Source: Phenylobacterium aquaticum
GTDB taxonomy: Bacteria; Pseudomonadota; Alphaproteobacteria; Caulobacterales; Caulobacteraceae
Length of the DNA stretch: 64,000 nucleotides
NCBI RefSeq assembly: GCF_022695515.1
Contig: NZ_JALDPT010000012.1
Coordinates: 62,001 to 126,000 of the forward strand
Direction: 5' to 3'
A program made the position numbers and the translations under genes. Every line of letters starts with the position of its first letter. Positions within the stretch are counted from its first letter, which is position 1. The notes under the pieces were generated by a model. It did not search any database. It saw only the letters and a list, made by a program, of their open reading frames with translations, and was not told where the DNA came from. Shown here piece after piece: positions 17,162 to 25,154 of this stretch.

Positions 17162-17589
17162 TGGCGCCCTCGAGGGGGCCGGGAATGCCGCCCAGAACCG
17201 GAGAGCGGTCGGTGACGGATATCTGGGAGGGAGGGTGCCTCTGTGGCGCGGTAAGGTTCCGCGCCCAGGGTTCGCCCAAGTGGACGCTCTGGTGTCATTG
17301 CCATAGCTGCCGCAAGCATAGCGGTGCGCCGGCCTCAGCCTTCGCCGCGTTCGACGAAGCCCTGGTCGAAATGACTCAGGGCCAGATCACCAAGTTCGCC
17401 TCGTCGCCCGGCGTCCTACGGGGGTTCTGCGCCACCTGCGGCTCGACCCTGACCTGCCAGGGCGACCGCACGCCAGGCGAGCTGCATTTCCACATCGGCG
17501 CCTTCGATCATCCGGAAGACCTGCCGCCCACCGCCGCCTTCTATGCCGAGGAACGGCTGCCCTGGGTTCACCTCGGCCAGCCTGATTAG
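17161..17589 (+). CDS. GFA/CENP-V family zinc-binding protein
   Basis: A 142-aa GFA-family protein (named for glutathione-dependent formaldehyde-activating enzyme). Zinc-binding Cys motifs are GGCLCGAVRF, CHCHSCRKHSG and FCATCGSTL. The ATG at 17161 overlaps the previous stop (TGATG), so I keep it, but the ~17 residues before VTDIWEGGC are not conserved and a GTG at 17212 is an alternative. GFA proteins bind glutathione adducts; catalytic activity on S-hydroxymethylglutathione is disputed. In this thiol/persulfide neighbourhood a glutathione-linked role is plausible. Confidence 0.86.
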   Translation: MAPSRGPGMPPRTGERSVTDIWEGGCLCGAVRFRAQGSPKWTLWCHCHSCRKHSGAPASAFAAFDEALVEMTQGQITKFASSPGVLRGFCATCGSTLTCQGDRTPGELHFHIGAFDHPEDLPPTAAFYAEERLPWVHLGQPD

Positions 17590-17594
17590 CCACC

Positions 17595-18650
17595 ATGCCT
17601 GCGCAGACCCAGGTCCTGGAGTTGTTGATCCGAGGCGCGGCGGCCGGCGTGTTCGTCCTGCTTGGCCTGACCCTGATCCAGGGAAGCCGCGCGCCGTCAC
17701 GTCTGGCGGGCGCGCTGTTCTGCCTGGCCGCCGCCGCGCACACGCTCACCCAAACCGGCGCCGCCTTCCAAAGCCTTGGCCCGGCCATGGCGCCGATCTG
17801 GGTTCTGTCCGTCATGGGAGCCGGACTGTTCTGGGCCTTCGCCCTGGAACTGTTCGGAGACCATGCGCGGCTCTCACCTTGGCGCTTCCTGCCGGCCACC
17901 GTCCTGCTGGCCATCGGGGTGGCTGCGACCGCCGCGCCTCCAGCCGCCGCCCGCGTCCTATGGCTGCTGCAGAACCTCGCCGGCGCGGCGCTCCTGCTGC
18001 ACGTGCTGTTCGTCACCTGGGCCGGCTGGCGGGCCGATCTCGTCGAGACCCGGCGCCGGCTGCGTGGCCCGTTGCTGGGCGTCGCCGCGCTCTATGCGCT
18101 CATCGTGGTCAGCGTTCAGTCCGCGGAGCTGTTCTCGCACCCGGCAAGCCAGCTCTCCCTGCTGGCGGCGGTCAGCCTGCTGGCGATGAGCATGGCCGGT
18201 GGGATCGTGTTCCTGCGCGCGGACGCGCTGCTGTTCGGACCGGGCGCCATCCGCCAGCCAGCGCGCCAGGTCGATCCCCAGGATCAACACCTGCTGGGTC
18301 GCCTCAGCGAGGCCTTGGACGCTCAGGAGGTCTGGCGCCTGGAAGGCCTGACCATCGGCGGCCTGGCCGATCGGATCGTCGCGCCGGAACATCACCTGCG
18401 CCGGCTGATCAACGAAGGCCTGGGCTACCGCAACTTTGTCGCCTTCATAAACGAACGTCGGATCGCCGCCGCCAAGGCCATGCTGGCCGATCCCGCCCAG
18501 GCGCGGACCACCGTCGCCAGCGTGGCCTTTGAGGTGGGGTTCGGTTCCCTCGGCCCCTTCAACCGCGCCTTCCGCGAGGCCACCGGCCAGACACCCACGA
18601 CCTGGCGCAAGGCGGCTCAGGTCGGCTGGTCGATCCCGCAGGCTGATTGA
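17595..18650 (+). CDS. Membrane-anchored AraC-family transcriptional regulator
   Basis: A 351-aa regulator. The N-terminal ~220 residues hold six or seven hydrophobic helices (GVFVLLGLTLI, ALFCLAAAAHT, LPATVLLAIGVA, ALYALIVVSV, LLAAVSLLAMSMAGGIVFL). The C-terminal ~100 residues are a two-HTH AraC domain (LTIGGLADRIVAPEHHLRRLINEGLG, VASVAFEVGFGSLGPFNRAFREATGQTPTTWR). It starts 5 bp after the GFA gene. It is probably a membrane-sensing activator of the following desaturase-family gene, as this arrangement recurs in related bacteria (inference). Confidence 0.88.
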   Translation: MPAQTQVLELLIRGAAAGVFVLLGLTLIQGSRAPSRLAGALFCLAAAAHTLTQTGAAFQSLGPAMAPIWVLSVMGAGLFWAFALELFGDHARLSPWRFLPATVLLAIGVAATAAPPAAARVLWLLQNLAGAALLLHVLFVTWAGWRADLVETRRRLRGPLLGVAALYALIVVSVQSAELFSHPASQLSLLAAVSLLAMSMAGGIVFLRADALLFGPGAIRQPARQVDPQDQHLLGRLSEALDAQEVWRLEGLTIGGLADRIVAPEHHLRRLINEGLGYRNFVAFINERRIAAAKAMLADPAQARTTVASVAFEVGFGSLGPFNRAFREATGQTPTTWRKAAQVGWSIPQAD

Positions 18651-18734
18651 TCCTCCAGAACCCTGGCTGATTTCGAAACCGGCGAGACCCTGGCGGGCGG
18701 CTCAGCTTGATGGCGGCTTCAACCGGAGCCGCAC

Positions 18735-19535
18735 ATGCCCCTGTCTTCCACCCTGACCACCTATGGCCAGCACTGGCTGTCCAACCTCTCCTACGACCTG
18801 TCCCGCTACGCGATGTTCGCCATCGCCGTCTGGTTCGTGATCTGGGTGCTGCTGCGCGGCCCCATGGCCGGCCGCAAGCTGCGCGAGGCCACGCCCGGCG
18901 CGCGCCAGCTGGTCACCGAGTTCGCCGTCTCCATGCGGACCGTGGCGATCTTCTCCACCGTCGGCCTGTTGACCTTCAGTCTCGAACGCGCGGGATTTCT
19001 ACCCGGTCCCCAGATCGCCGCCCGCCTGGGCTGGGGCTGGGCTGTCGCCTCCCTGGTGCTGATGATCCTGGGCCACGACGCCTATTTCTACTGGACCCAC
19101 CGGTTGGTTCACCACCGTCGGCTGTTCCGCACCTTCCATCGCCGCCATCACCGCTCGAACAACCCGTCGCCCTTCAGCGCCTACAGCTTCGATCTGGCCG
19201 AGGCCGCCCTGCAGGCCGCCTTCGCGCCGCTCTGGCTGCTGATCGTGCCCACCGCCTGGCCGGTGGTCGGCCTGTTCATGCTCCACCAGATCGCCCGCAA
19301 TACGCTGGGCCACTGCGGCTACGAGGTGTTCCCCTCGACCGCGAACGCCCGGCCCCTCCTCGGCTTCATGACCACCACCACCCACCACGACCTGCACCAC
19401 GCCCAGGCCGGCTGGAACTACGGCCTCTATTTCACCTGGTGGGATCGCTGGATGGGCACCGAGCATCCCGACTATCTGGCCCGCTTCGCCGCCGCCAGCG
19501 GACGCCGGCTCCCGGCCGTCGAGGCCCCCCAATGA
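18735..19535 (+). CDS. Sterol desaturase / fatty acid hydroxylase family enzyme
   Basis: A 266-aa integral membrane di-iron enzyme with about four helices. The three His-box clusters are YWTHRLVHHRRLF, TFHRRHHRSNNP and TTTHHDLHHAQAGWNYG. This family hydroxylates or desaturates lipid substrates such as fatty acids or carotenoids; the exact substrate is not readable. It lies 84 bp after the AraC regulator and its stop overlaps the DUF2147-like gene. Confidence 0.9.
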   Translation: MPLSSTLTTYGQHWLSNLSYDLSRYAMFAIAVWFVIWVLLRGPMAGRKLREATPGARQLVTEFAVSMRTVAIFSTVGLLTFSLERAGFLPGPQIAARLGWGWAVASLVLMILGHDAYFYWTHRLVHHRRLFRTFHRRHHRSNNPSPFSAYSFDLAEAALQAAFAPLWLLIVPTAWPVVGLFMLHQIARNTLGHCGYEVFPSTANARPLLGFMTTTTHHDLHHAQAGWNYGLYFTWWDRWMGTEHPDYLARFAAASGRRLPAVEAPQ

Positions 19536-20002
19536 GCGGCGCCTCGCGCGTCAAAGCAGCTTGGCGTCTGACCTTGGCGCTGGCGGCGGCCAGCACCCTT
19601 CCCTCGAACGCCGCGGCCTCCGTCGCCGCGCCGGACCTCGTCGGCCGCTGGTCGACCGCTGGAGGCGAGATCGTCGCGTTCGGATCCTGCGCCGAGCAGG
19701 TCGCCAAGCCGCTGATCTGCGGTCGCCTGGTGCGGCTCAAGACCGAGGCCTGCCGAAAGCGGCTGGACGTCCAGAATCCCGATCCCGCCCAGCGGGGTCG
19801 CCATGTCCTGGGCCTCGAAATCCTGCACGGTCTGACCGAGTCAAGCCCCGGCGTCTGGGCGGGCGGTGATCTCTACAATCCCGACGACGGCCACCGCTAT
19901 GCCGGGACGATCCGCCTGCAAGGCCCTGACCACCTCGACCTGCAGGGCTGCGCGCTCACAGTCGTCTGCCGGGCCCAGGCCTGGCGACGCGTCGCGCCCT
20001 GA
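19532..20002 (+). CDS. DUF2147-like exported protein
   Basis: A 156-aa protein with a signal peptide (LTLALAAASTLPSNAAA) and a DUF2147-type beta-rich domain (APDLVGRWSTAGGEIVAFGSC, RHVLGLEILHGL, WAGGDLYNPDDGHRYAGTIRL, LDLQGCAL). Four Cys (SC, IC, AC, GC) may form disulfides. ATGA overlap with the desaturase-like gene indicates a bicistronic unit. The domain often accompanies lipid or envelope genes; biochemical function is unknown. Confidence 0.8.
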   Translation: MSGASRVKAAWRLTLALAAASTLPSNAAASVAAPDLVGRWSTAGGEIVAFGSCAEQVAKPLICGRLVRLKTEACRKRLDVQNPDPAQRGRHVLGLEILHGLTESSPGVWAGGDLYNPDDGHRYAGTIRLQGPDHLDLQGCALTVVCRAQAWRRVAP

Positions 20003-20046
20003 ACCGCGAACAGCTCTCGCCCAACCTCATTCGACGGAACAACACC

Positions 20047-20676
20047 ATGAAGAGATCGACCCTCCTCGCTCGACAGGGGCGCATGCCCACCGGCCTGCTT
20101 GGCCAGGTCGTCGCGCGCATTATGGCGCGCGAGACCCTCGCGGCGAACCTGATCGCGCTGGACGCCCTCGACCTCGCCGCCGACGATCGGGTGTTGGAGG
20201 TGGGCTTCGGCCATGGCCGGACGCTGGCCGCCGCCGCCAAGATCGTCACGCGGGGATACCTGGCCGGCGTCGATCCGTCGGACGTCATGCTGGGGGTCGC
20301 CCGCAAACGGAACGCCGCCGCCATTCGCGCCGGCCGCATGGAACTGAAGCCCGGCATGAGCGCCCACTTGCCATTCGCAGACGCCGACTTCACCAAGGCC
20401 CTTGCGGTCCACACGATATATTTCTGGCAACGCCCGGAACGCGACCTTGCGGAAATCCACCGGGTGCTCGCGCCTGGCGGCCGCCTGGTGCTGGGGTTCC
20501 GGCCGAGCGAGGACGAGGCCTTCGTGCGGAACTTCCCGCCGGAAATCTACCACATCCGGCCTCTCGCCGAGGTCGAGCGCCTGATCTCGGCTGTCGGCTT
20601 TTGCGACGTCTCGACGACCTCCCGCGCGATGGCTGGCGGCCAGATGGCCTGGACCCAGGCCCGTAAACCCGGCTAG
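20047..20676 (+). CDS. Class I SAM-dependent methyltransferase
   Basis: A 209-aa cytoplasmic methyltransferase with motif I VLEVGFGHGRTL, motif II/III region LAGVDPSDVMLGVARKR, the acidic post-motif ADFTKALAVHTIYFW and HRVLAPGGRLVLGFRP. It belongs to the UbiE/Methyltransf_11 group; substrate unknown. It is 44 bp after the DUF2147 gene and ends with a 4-nt overlap with the convergent merR-type gene. Confidence 0.87.
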   Translation: MKRSTLLARQGRMPTGLLGQVVARIMARETLAANLIALDALDLAADDRVLEVGFGHGRTLAAAAKIVTRGYLAGVDPSDVMLGVARKRNAAAIRAGRMELKPGMSAHLPFADADFTKALAVHTIYFWQRPERDLAEIHRVLAPGGRLVLGFRPSEDEAFVRNFPPEIYHIRPLAEVERLISAVGFCDVSTTSRAMAGGQMAWTQARKPG

Positions 20677-21086
20677 GCCGAAGCGGGATCGCCGCCCAGG
20701 ACCTCGATCACCGGGCAGGTCTGCGACGTCCCGGTCCGACACCCGCGGACAGCCGCGCCGAGGAGGGTTTCCAGGCGCCGCAGGTCGGCGATCTTGGCGC
20801 GCACGGTGGCCAGATGGGCGGCGGCGATCGGCTCGACTTCGGCGCAGGGCTTTGGCTCCCCCAGGCCGATCAGCGCGCGAACGTCGTCGATACTGAAGCC
20901 AAGCTCCCGCGCGCGGCGGATCATCGATAGCCGCTGGCGATGCTCGTCCTCATAGGCGCGGTAGCCGGCCGCGGTGCGCGCCGGCTCGGGCATCAAGGCG
21001 ATCCGCTCATAGTAGCGGATGGTTTCCAAGTTCACCCCGGTGAGGGCGGCGAGCTGGCCGATGGTGACGGTCGGCGACGAGGCCAT
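20673..21086 (-). CDS. MerR-family heavy-metal-responsive regulator
   Basis: A 137-aa MerR-type activator with HTH VTIGQLAALTGVNLETIRYY and a long dimer helix. It keeps the metal-binding cysteines: one at the start of the dimer helix (KPCAEVEP) and two in the C-terminal loop (GCRTGTSQTCPVIEV), the pattern expected for thiolate sensing of a soft or divalent metal. The ATG at 21086 fits the family start. It is divergent from a MerT-like transporter and overlaps a MerR-type promoter, so it likely controls the mercury-type genes and itself. The loop spacing (seven residues) is nearer CueR/ZntR than classical MerR, so Hg specificity is not certain. Confidence 0.9.
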   Translation of the reverse strand: MASSPTVTIGQLAALTGVNLETIRYYERIALMPEPARTAAGYRAYEDEHRQRLSMIRRARELGFSIDDVRALIGLGEPKPCAEVEPIAAAHLATVRAKIADLRRLETLLGAAVRGCRTGTSQTCPVIEVLGGDPASA

Positions 21087-21094
21087 GAAAGCGC

Positions 21095-21130
21095 TTGACC
21101 CTGTAGCTGCTACGGGGCGCAGGCTAACAT
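21095..21130 (+). promoter_or_regulatory. MerR-type promoter/operator upstream of the MerT-like gene
   Basis: A -35 TTGACC (21095-21100) is followed by the near-perfect dyad CCCTGTAGC-T-GCTACGGGG (21099-21117, one mismatch) and a weak -10 around CAGGCT/TAACAT (21120-21130). A long spacer of about 19 bp or more holding a dyad is the hallmark of MerR-activated promoters. It lies between the divergent regulator and transporter. Confidence 0.68.
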
Positions 21131-21153
21131 CGATAGCCCGAGAGGCCCACCGG

Positions 21154-21543
21154 ATGGTTGACGCGAACCGCGAACCCGCAAGGTCGAACGACCTGGCCTT
21201 AGGCTGGGGCGCGTTGATGGCGAGCGCCCTCGCCGTGTTTGCCTGGGCGGCCTGCTGTGTCCTGCCGTTGGCGCTATCGGTTGCAGGTCTCAGCCTGGCC
21301 GGGACCGCCTGGATCGCCGGTGAGCGCCGCTGGCTGACAGGCGCCGCCATGGTCGTCCTGGCCATGGGCTGGTGGAGCGCGATCCGCCGGCGCCGACACT
21401 GCGATCTGGACGCTCGCTGCGCCCCGCCCTCGCCACTATCGTTCACCCTGTTGGGCGCGGCGACCTTGCTGGCGATGACCGCTCTGGCCTGGAGCTCTTT
21501 GGTCGAGCCCCGGTTTCTCGCCTTGCTGAGGGCTTGGCGATGA
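21154..21543 (+). CDS. MerT-like mercuric/metal ion transport membrane protein
   Basis: A 129-aa inner-membrane protein with three hydrophobic helices. TM1 contains the paired cysteines AACCVLPL, as in MerT, and the loop after TM2 has a second Cys pair in HCDLDARCAPP with the C-x5-C spacing of MerT. MerT passes Hg(II) from the periplasm to the cytosol for MerA. The ATG at 21154 was chosen because it follows the MerR-type promoter; earlier in-frame ATGs overlap the regulator. No merP or merA is adjacent, so transport direction and metal are uncertain. Confidence 0.8.
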   Translation: MVDANREPARSNDLALGWGALMASALAVFAWAACCVLPLALSVAGLSLAGTAWIAGERRWLTGAAMVVLAMGWWSAIRRRRHCDLDARCAPPSPLSFTLLGAATLLAMTALAWSSLVEPRFLALLRAWR

Positions 21544-21761
21544 ACGCGCCCTCCGTCGAGCTCCGCTCGACCCTCACCTGCCCGGCCTGCGGCGCGCGCA
21601 CCACTGAGACCATGCCGACCGACGCCTGCCAGTATTTCTACGACTGTCCCGCCTGCGGCGTGGTGCTCAAACCCAAGGCTGGCGACTGTTGCGTGTTCTG
21701 CTCCTATGGCGACCAGCCCTGCCCGCCGGTGCAGATCGACGGCAAGGGCTGTTGCGCCTGA
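21540..21761 (+). CDS. GDCCVFC-motif Cys-rich small protein
   Basis: A 73-aa cytoplasmic protein with ten-plus cysteines: LTCPACGAR, DCPACGVV, then GDCCVFCSYGDQPCPP, and a terminal GCCA. The double CPACG is a zinc-ribbon-like pair; the GDCCVFCSYG block defines a small family found beside MerR/MerT-type genes. It is translationally coupled to the MerT-like gene (ATGA overlap). It probably captures soft metal entering through that transporter. Confidence 0.85.
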   Translation: MNAPSVELRSTLTCPACGARTTETMPTDACQYFYDCPACGVVLKPKAGDCCVFCSYGDQPCPPVQIDGKGCCA

Positions 21762-21929
21762 GGCGCCTGCCCGCCCCACAGACTGACTCGGGGTGTGGGC
21801 GGCAGACCTCGGGACCCTACCCAGACCAGGCGAGGCGCCCACAGGCGTAAGCGCGGTGGGGGGCCGCCTTGCGTTTCCGCGGAATTGGCAGAGAGTCCCG
21901 GTCAGGGACGATCCCTGCGGTGACCGAAG

Positions 21930-22112
21930 ATGAGCGCCGACGATCACGCGACCCCGCCAGACGCCAGCGTGCTCATCCCGTTTCGACATGGTTCGGCGGA
22001 TGATCCGGTGGCGATCGTGATCGGACTTGGCCACATGCCCTATTATCTCTACCGCGACGGCCGAACAGAGCGCGCCACGCCGATTGCCGATGACGACGGG
22101 CCGACGCCCTGA
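21930..22112 (+). CDS. Small hypothetical protein
   Basis: A 60-aa acidic protein starting MSADDHATPPDASVLIPFRHG and containing DDPVAIVIGLGHMPYYLYRDG, with no membrane segment. The start has only weak ribosome-site support, but codon usage looks coding. No function recognised; it could be spurious. The flanks 21762-21929 and 22113-22295 show nothing I can name. Confidence 0.4.
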   Translation: MSADDHATPPDASVLIPFRHGSADDPVAIVIGLGHMPYYLYRDGRTERATPIADDDGPTP

Positions 22113-22295
22113 CAGCGGACCCTGCGGACATGGGGAGTGACCATCCTCCCTCTTTTTGTCATCTTGCCGGGGCCGCACGGCGGATGGCGCAGTGAGCGTG
22201 GGGCAGACCACCGGCCCGCGCGCAGATTCCACTTTCCCCGCAGCCGCCTGGACCTCCGCCTTGCAGCCTTGCCAGCCATCTCCTAAGGGGAAGCC

Positions 22296-22688
22296 ATGAT
22301 CAGAGGGGCCAGAGTTGGATCACCCGGCGCAGGACGTGCACGCACGCCGCGGGCGGTGTTTCTGCATTTGCTGATGACCGCCCTGGTCCTGCTGAGCCTG
22401 ACCCTTACCCCTCGCCTGCATGCCCACCATCACGACGAGCCTCCCCAACCGCTGCAGGCGGTGATGACCGAGACTGCTCCCTCGGACGTGGAGCGCGAAG
22501 GTACGGTCCTGCATGCGCTGTTCGGCCATAACGGCGCCGGACATGGCGGAGTCCAAGGGGCCGCCTTGCCCGAGTCGACGACCTTCACGTCCATCGCCGA
22601 GGCATCGCGGCTCAATTGGCCAAACCAGCAAGATCATCGCTTGATCTCGCAGGCAGCCGCGCCCCTGCTCCGCCCCCCCAGAGCCTAA
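22296..22688 (+). CDS. His-rich exported protein preceding czcCBA
   Basis: A 130-aa protein with one hydrophobic segment (VFLHLLMTALVLLSLTLT) and a processing-like site followed by LHAHHHDEPPQP, then further His (VLHALFGHNGAGHGG). It precedes the czcC-like gene by 69 bp on the same strand. The position and His-rich N-terminus resemble CzcI/CzcE-type accessory proteins, but homology is not recognised. Probably a periplasmic or membrane-tethered Zn/Co/Cd-binding accessory. Confidence 0.68.
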   Translation: MIRGARVGSPGAGRARTPRAVFLHLLMTALVLLSLTLTPRLHAHHHDEPPQPLQAVMTETAPSDVEREGTVLHALFGHNGAGHGGVQGAALPESTTFTSIAEASRLNWPNQQDHRLISQAAAPLLRPPRA

Positions 22689-22757
22689 GGACCTCAAGAC
22701 CCGTCCGCGGTCGGACCGCGCGCGGCATCGAGTTCTTTTGTCTCAACGGGGATTATC

Positions 22758-24010
22758 ATGCCTATCGCCTTGCGCTGGCGGCCGCGTCTCGCGGTCGCGG
22801 CTAGCGCCCTGAGCCTTTGCGCCACGGCCTACGCCGAACCCGCGCCATCCTATATCGACCTGCTGCACAGCGCCGCATCGGCCCCACGCCTCGCCGCGGC
22901 GGCGGCCGAAACCCGACGCGCCGAAGGTTTCGCGCGTCAGGCCGCCACCCGACCCAATCCCACCATCAGCCTCGAATCGGAGAATTTCTCAGGCTCGGGC
23001 CCCTACCGGGCCTTCACCGGCGCCGAGACCACGCTGCAGGCCAGCCTGCCGCTCGAACTTGGCGGCCAACGGGCCGCCAGGGTGGTCGCCGGCCGGGCCC
23101 AGGTCGACGCCGCGCGGCCCGGGCCAAGCAGGCCCAGTCCGATTTCGCCTTCGACCTGGCCATGGCCTATGCGTCGGCCGAAGCGGCGGACCTACGGGTC
23201 GGGCGGGCCGAGGACGACGTCACTTCGGCGCGTGACGACGCCCGCGCGGCGCGCGCGCTCGTGGACGCCGGCCGGGAGGCCAAGCTCCGTGGTTTGCAAT
23301 CCGAGGCCGCCCTGGGCGCCGCCCAGGCCGAACTCGACGGCGCGAGGGCGGCGCGAGACACCGCGTTCGCGCGGCTTGGGGCGCTCTCGGCCTTTCCACG
23401 CCCGATCACCTCCATCGCCCGCAGCCTGCTGAACCGCGACCAAGGACCGGCGCGATCGGCATCGGCCTTCGATCCATTGGAAAGTCCGCCCTATCTGGCC
23501 GCCTTGGCCGAGCGCGAAGCGGCCGCGCGCCGGGTTCGAGTCGAGCAGACCCGGGCCATTCCGGATGTGACCGCGTCCCTCGGCGTGCGCCGGTTCGAAG
23601 CCGACCGGTCGACCGCCGCCGTGGCCGGACTAGCCATCCCCTTTCCTGTGTTCGATCGCAACAGGGGGAATATCGACGCGGCGCGGGCTGCTCTGCAGAT
23701 TGCCGACGCCCAGTTGGAGGAAGCACGGCTCGAGGCTGAGGCTGAGGCCCGTTCAGCCCTCAGCCAACTCGCCGCCAGCCAGGCCCGACTCGACTCAACC
23801 CTGGCGTCGGAACGGACCGCTATGGAGGCCTACAGGCTTTCCCGCATTGGTTACGAGAGCGGAAAAACATCCCTGATCGAGCTACTCAACGCCCGGCGCG
23901 CTGTCGGCTCGGCGCGCGGCGCCAGCATCGACGCTCGCCTGGCGCGCACGGCCGCGGACGCGGCCCTGGCCCGGCTGCAAGGCCGCATTCCCTTCGGAGA
24001 CACTCAATGA
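22758..24010 (+). pseudogene. czcC: CzcC-type outer membrane efflux protein, interrupted by a 1-nt deletion
   Basis: TolC-like outer-membrane channel of a CzcCBA pump. The first ~118 residues (signal peptide ending ATAYAEP, then ATRPNPTISLESENFSGSG and LPLELGGQRAARV) are in one frame. The remainder (AKQAQSDFAFDLAMAYASAEA to GYESGKTSLIELLNARRAVG) is in another. One missing G between 23117 and 23118 explains the break. Restored length is 417 aa, normal for CzcC. Both outer-membrane-factor repeats are present. Its stop overlaps the adaptor start by 4 nt. Confidence 0.9.
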
Positions 24011-25152
24011 CCCGTCGCCAGTCCTTCCTCTATGCCGGCGTCGCGGCCGCCGCGATCATCCTGATCACCGCGGTCGTGGTCGCCACCCGCCCCGCCCCGT
24101 CGCACACCGCCGCAAGTCCAGCGACTGAGACGTCCGCCCCAGCGGTCATCCCGATGACCGCCGCCGAGATCCTCACCTCCCAGATCAAGGTCGAAGCCGT
24201 GGGCGCCGGCGGCGTCGACGCCTTGATCCTCGCGCCAGGAACCGTGGCCGCGGCCCCCGACGGCCAGGCTGTGCTCACCGCCGGCGCCGCCGGCACGGTG
24301 ACCCGGATCTACAAGCGCCTGGGCGAGACCGTTCGGGCCGGCGAGACGGTCGCCACCCTGGTCAGCCGCGACGCCGCCGTGATCGCCGGCGAACGCGGCA
24401 TGGCCCAGGCCCGAGCCCAGCTGGCCCGCCAGCAGGCTGAGCGCGAACGGCGGTTGTTCGAGCAAGGGGTTTCCCCGCGCCAGGACCTTGAGATCGCGGA
24501 GTCCAATCGGGTGAGCGCCGAGGCCCAGGTCCGGGCCGCGACCCTGGCCGCCGCCGCCGCACGCGTCTCGTCCGACGGCCGTTCGATCGCGGTGGTCAGC
24601 GCGGTCAGCGGCCGGCTCACTGCCGCGTCCGCGACGCTCGGCGCCTTCGTACAGCCGGAAACCGAGTTGTTCCGGGTCACCGATCCGACCCGGATCCAGG
24701 TCGAGGCCTCGGTGGCCGCCGCCGACATCGAACGCATCCAGCCGGGAGGTCGAGCCGACGTGATCACCCGGGACGGTCGCACCCTGGGGGCGCGGGTCAT
24801 TTCAGTGACCCCCGGCGTGGACGCCCAGACCCGCCAGGCGACCACGGTCCTTGCGGTCTTGGGCGGCGAGACCCTGGCGCCCGGTCAGATGGTCAGGACG
24901 GAGATCTTCGCTGTCATGGCGGACGCAGCCAGCGGGGTCACTGTGCCCCAGAACGCGGTTCAGACCGTAGGCGGTCGCGAGGTTGTGTTTGTGCGCACCG
25001 ACAAGGGCTTCCGAATGCAGCCCGTGACGGTCGTCCGCCGCAGCGCCGGCCGGGTTCAGCTGTCATCGGGCGTGGCGGCGGGGGTGTCGATCGCCACCGA
25101 CAACGCCTTCCTGCTGAAGGCCGAACTTGGCAAGAACGAGACGGAGGACTGA
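24007..25152 (+). CDS. czcB: CzcB-type RND efflux periplasmic adaptor
   Basis: A 381-aa membrane fusion protein: N-terminal anchor (AGVAAAAIILITAVVVA), barrel-sandwich halves around GTVTRIYKRLGETVRAGETVATLV and IAVVSAVSGRLTAAS, an alpha hairpin between them, then beta-barrel (FRVTDPTRIQVEASVAAADIERIQPG) and membrane-proximal domain. It would couple CzcC to CzcA for Zn/Co/Cd export. It has no metal-binding N-terminal His domain, unlike some CzcB. Two bp separate it from czcA. Confidence 0.92.
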   Translation: MTRRQSFLYAGVAAAAIILITAVVVATRPAPSHTAASPATETSAPAVIPMTAAEILTSQIKVEAVGAGGVDALILAPGTVAAAPDGQAVLTAGAAGTVTRIYKRLGETVRAGETVATLVSRDAAVIAGERGMAQARAQLARQQAERERRLFEQGVSPRQDLEIAESNRVSAEAQVRAATLAAAAARVSSDGRSIAVVSAVSGRLTAASATLGAFVQPETELFRVTDPTRIQVEASVAAADIERIQPGGRADVITRDGRTLGARVISVTPGVDAQTRQATTVLAVLGGETLAPGQMVRTEIFAVMADAASGVTVPQNAVQTVGGREVVFVRTDKGFRMQPVTVVRRSAGRVQLSSGVAAGVSIATDNAFLLKAELGKNETED

Positions 25153-25154
25153 GT

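Noticed and set aside
18707..19531. Frame extending upstream of the DUF2147-like gene through the desaturase
   Set aside because: It is the shadow of the desaturase gene; the ATG at 19532 with stop/start overlap and signal peptide is the real start.
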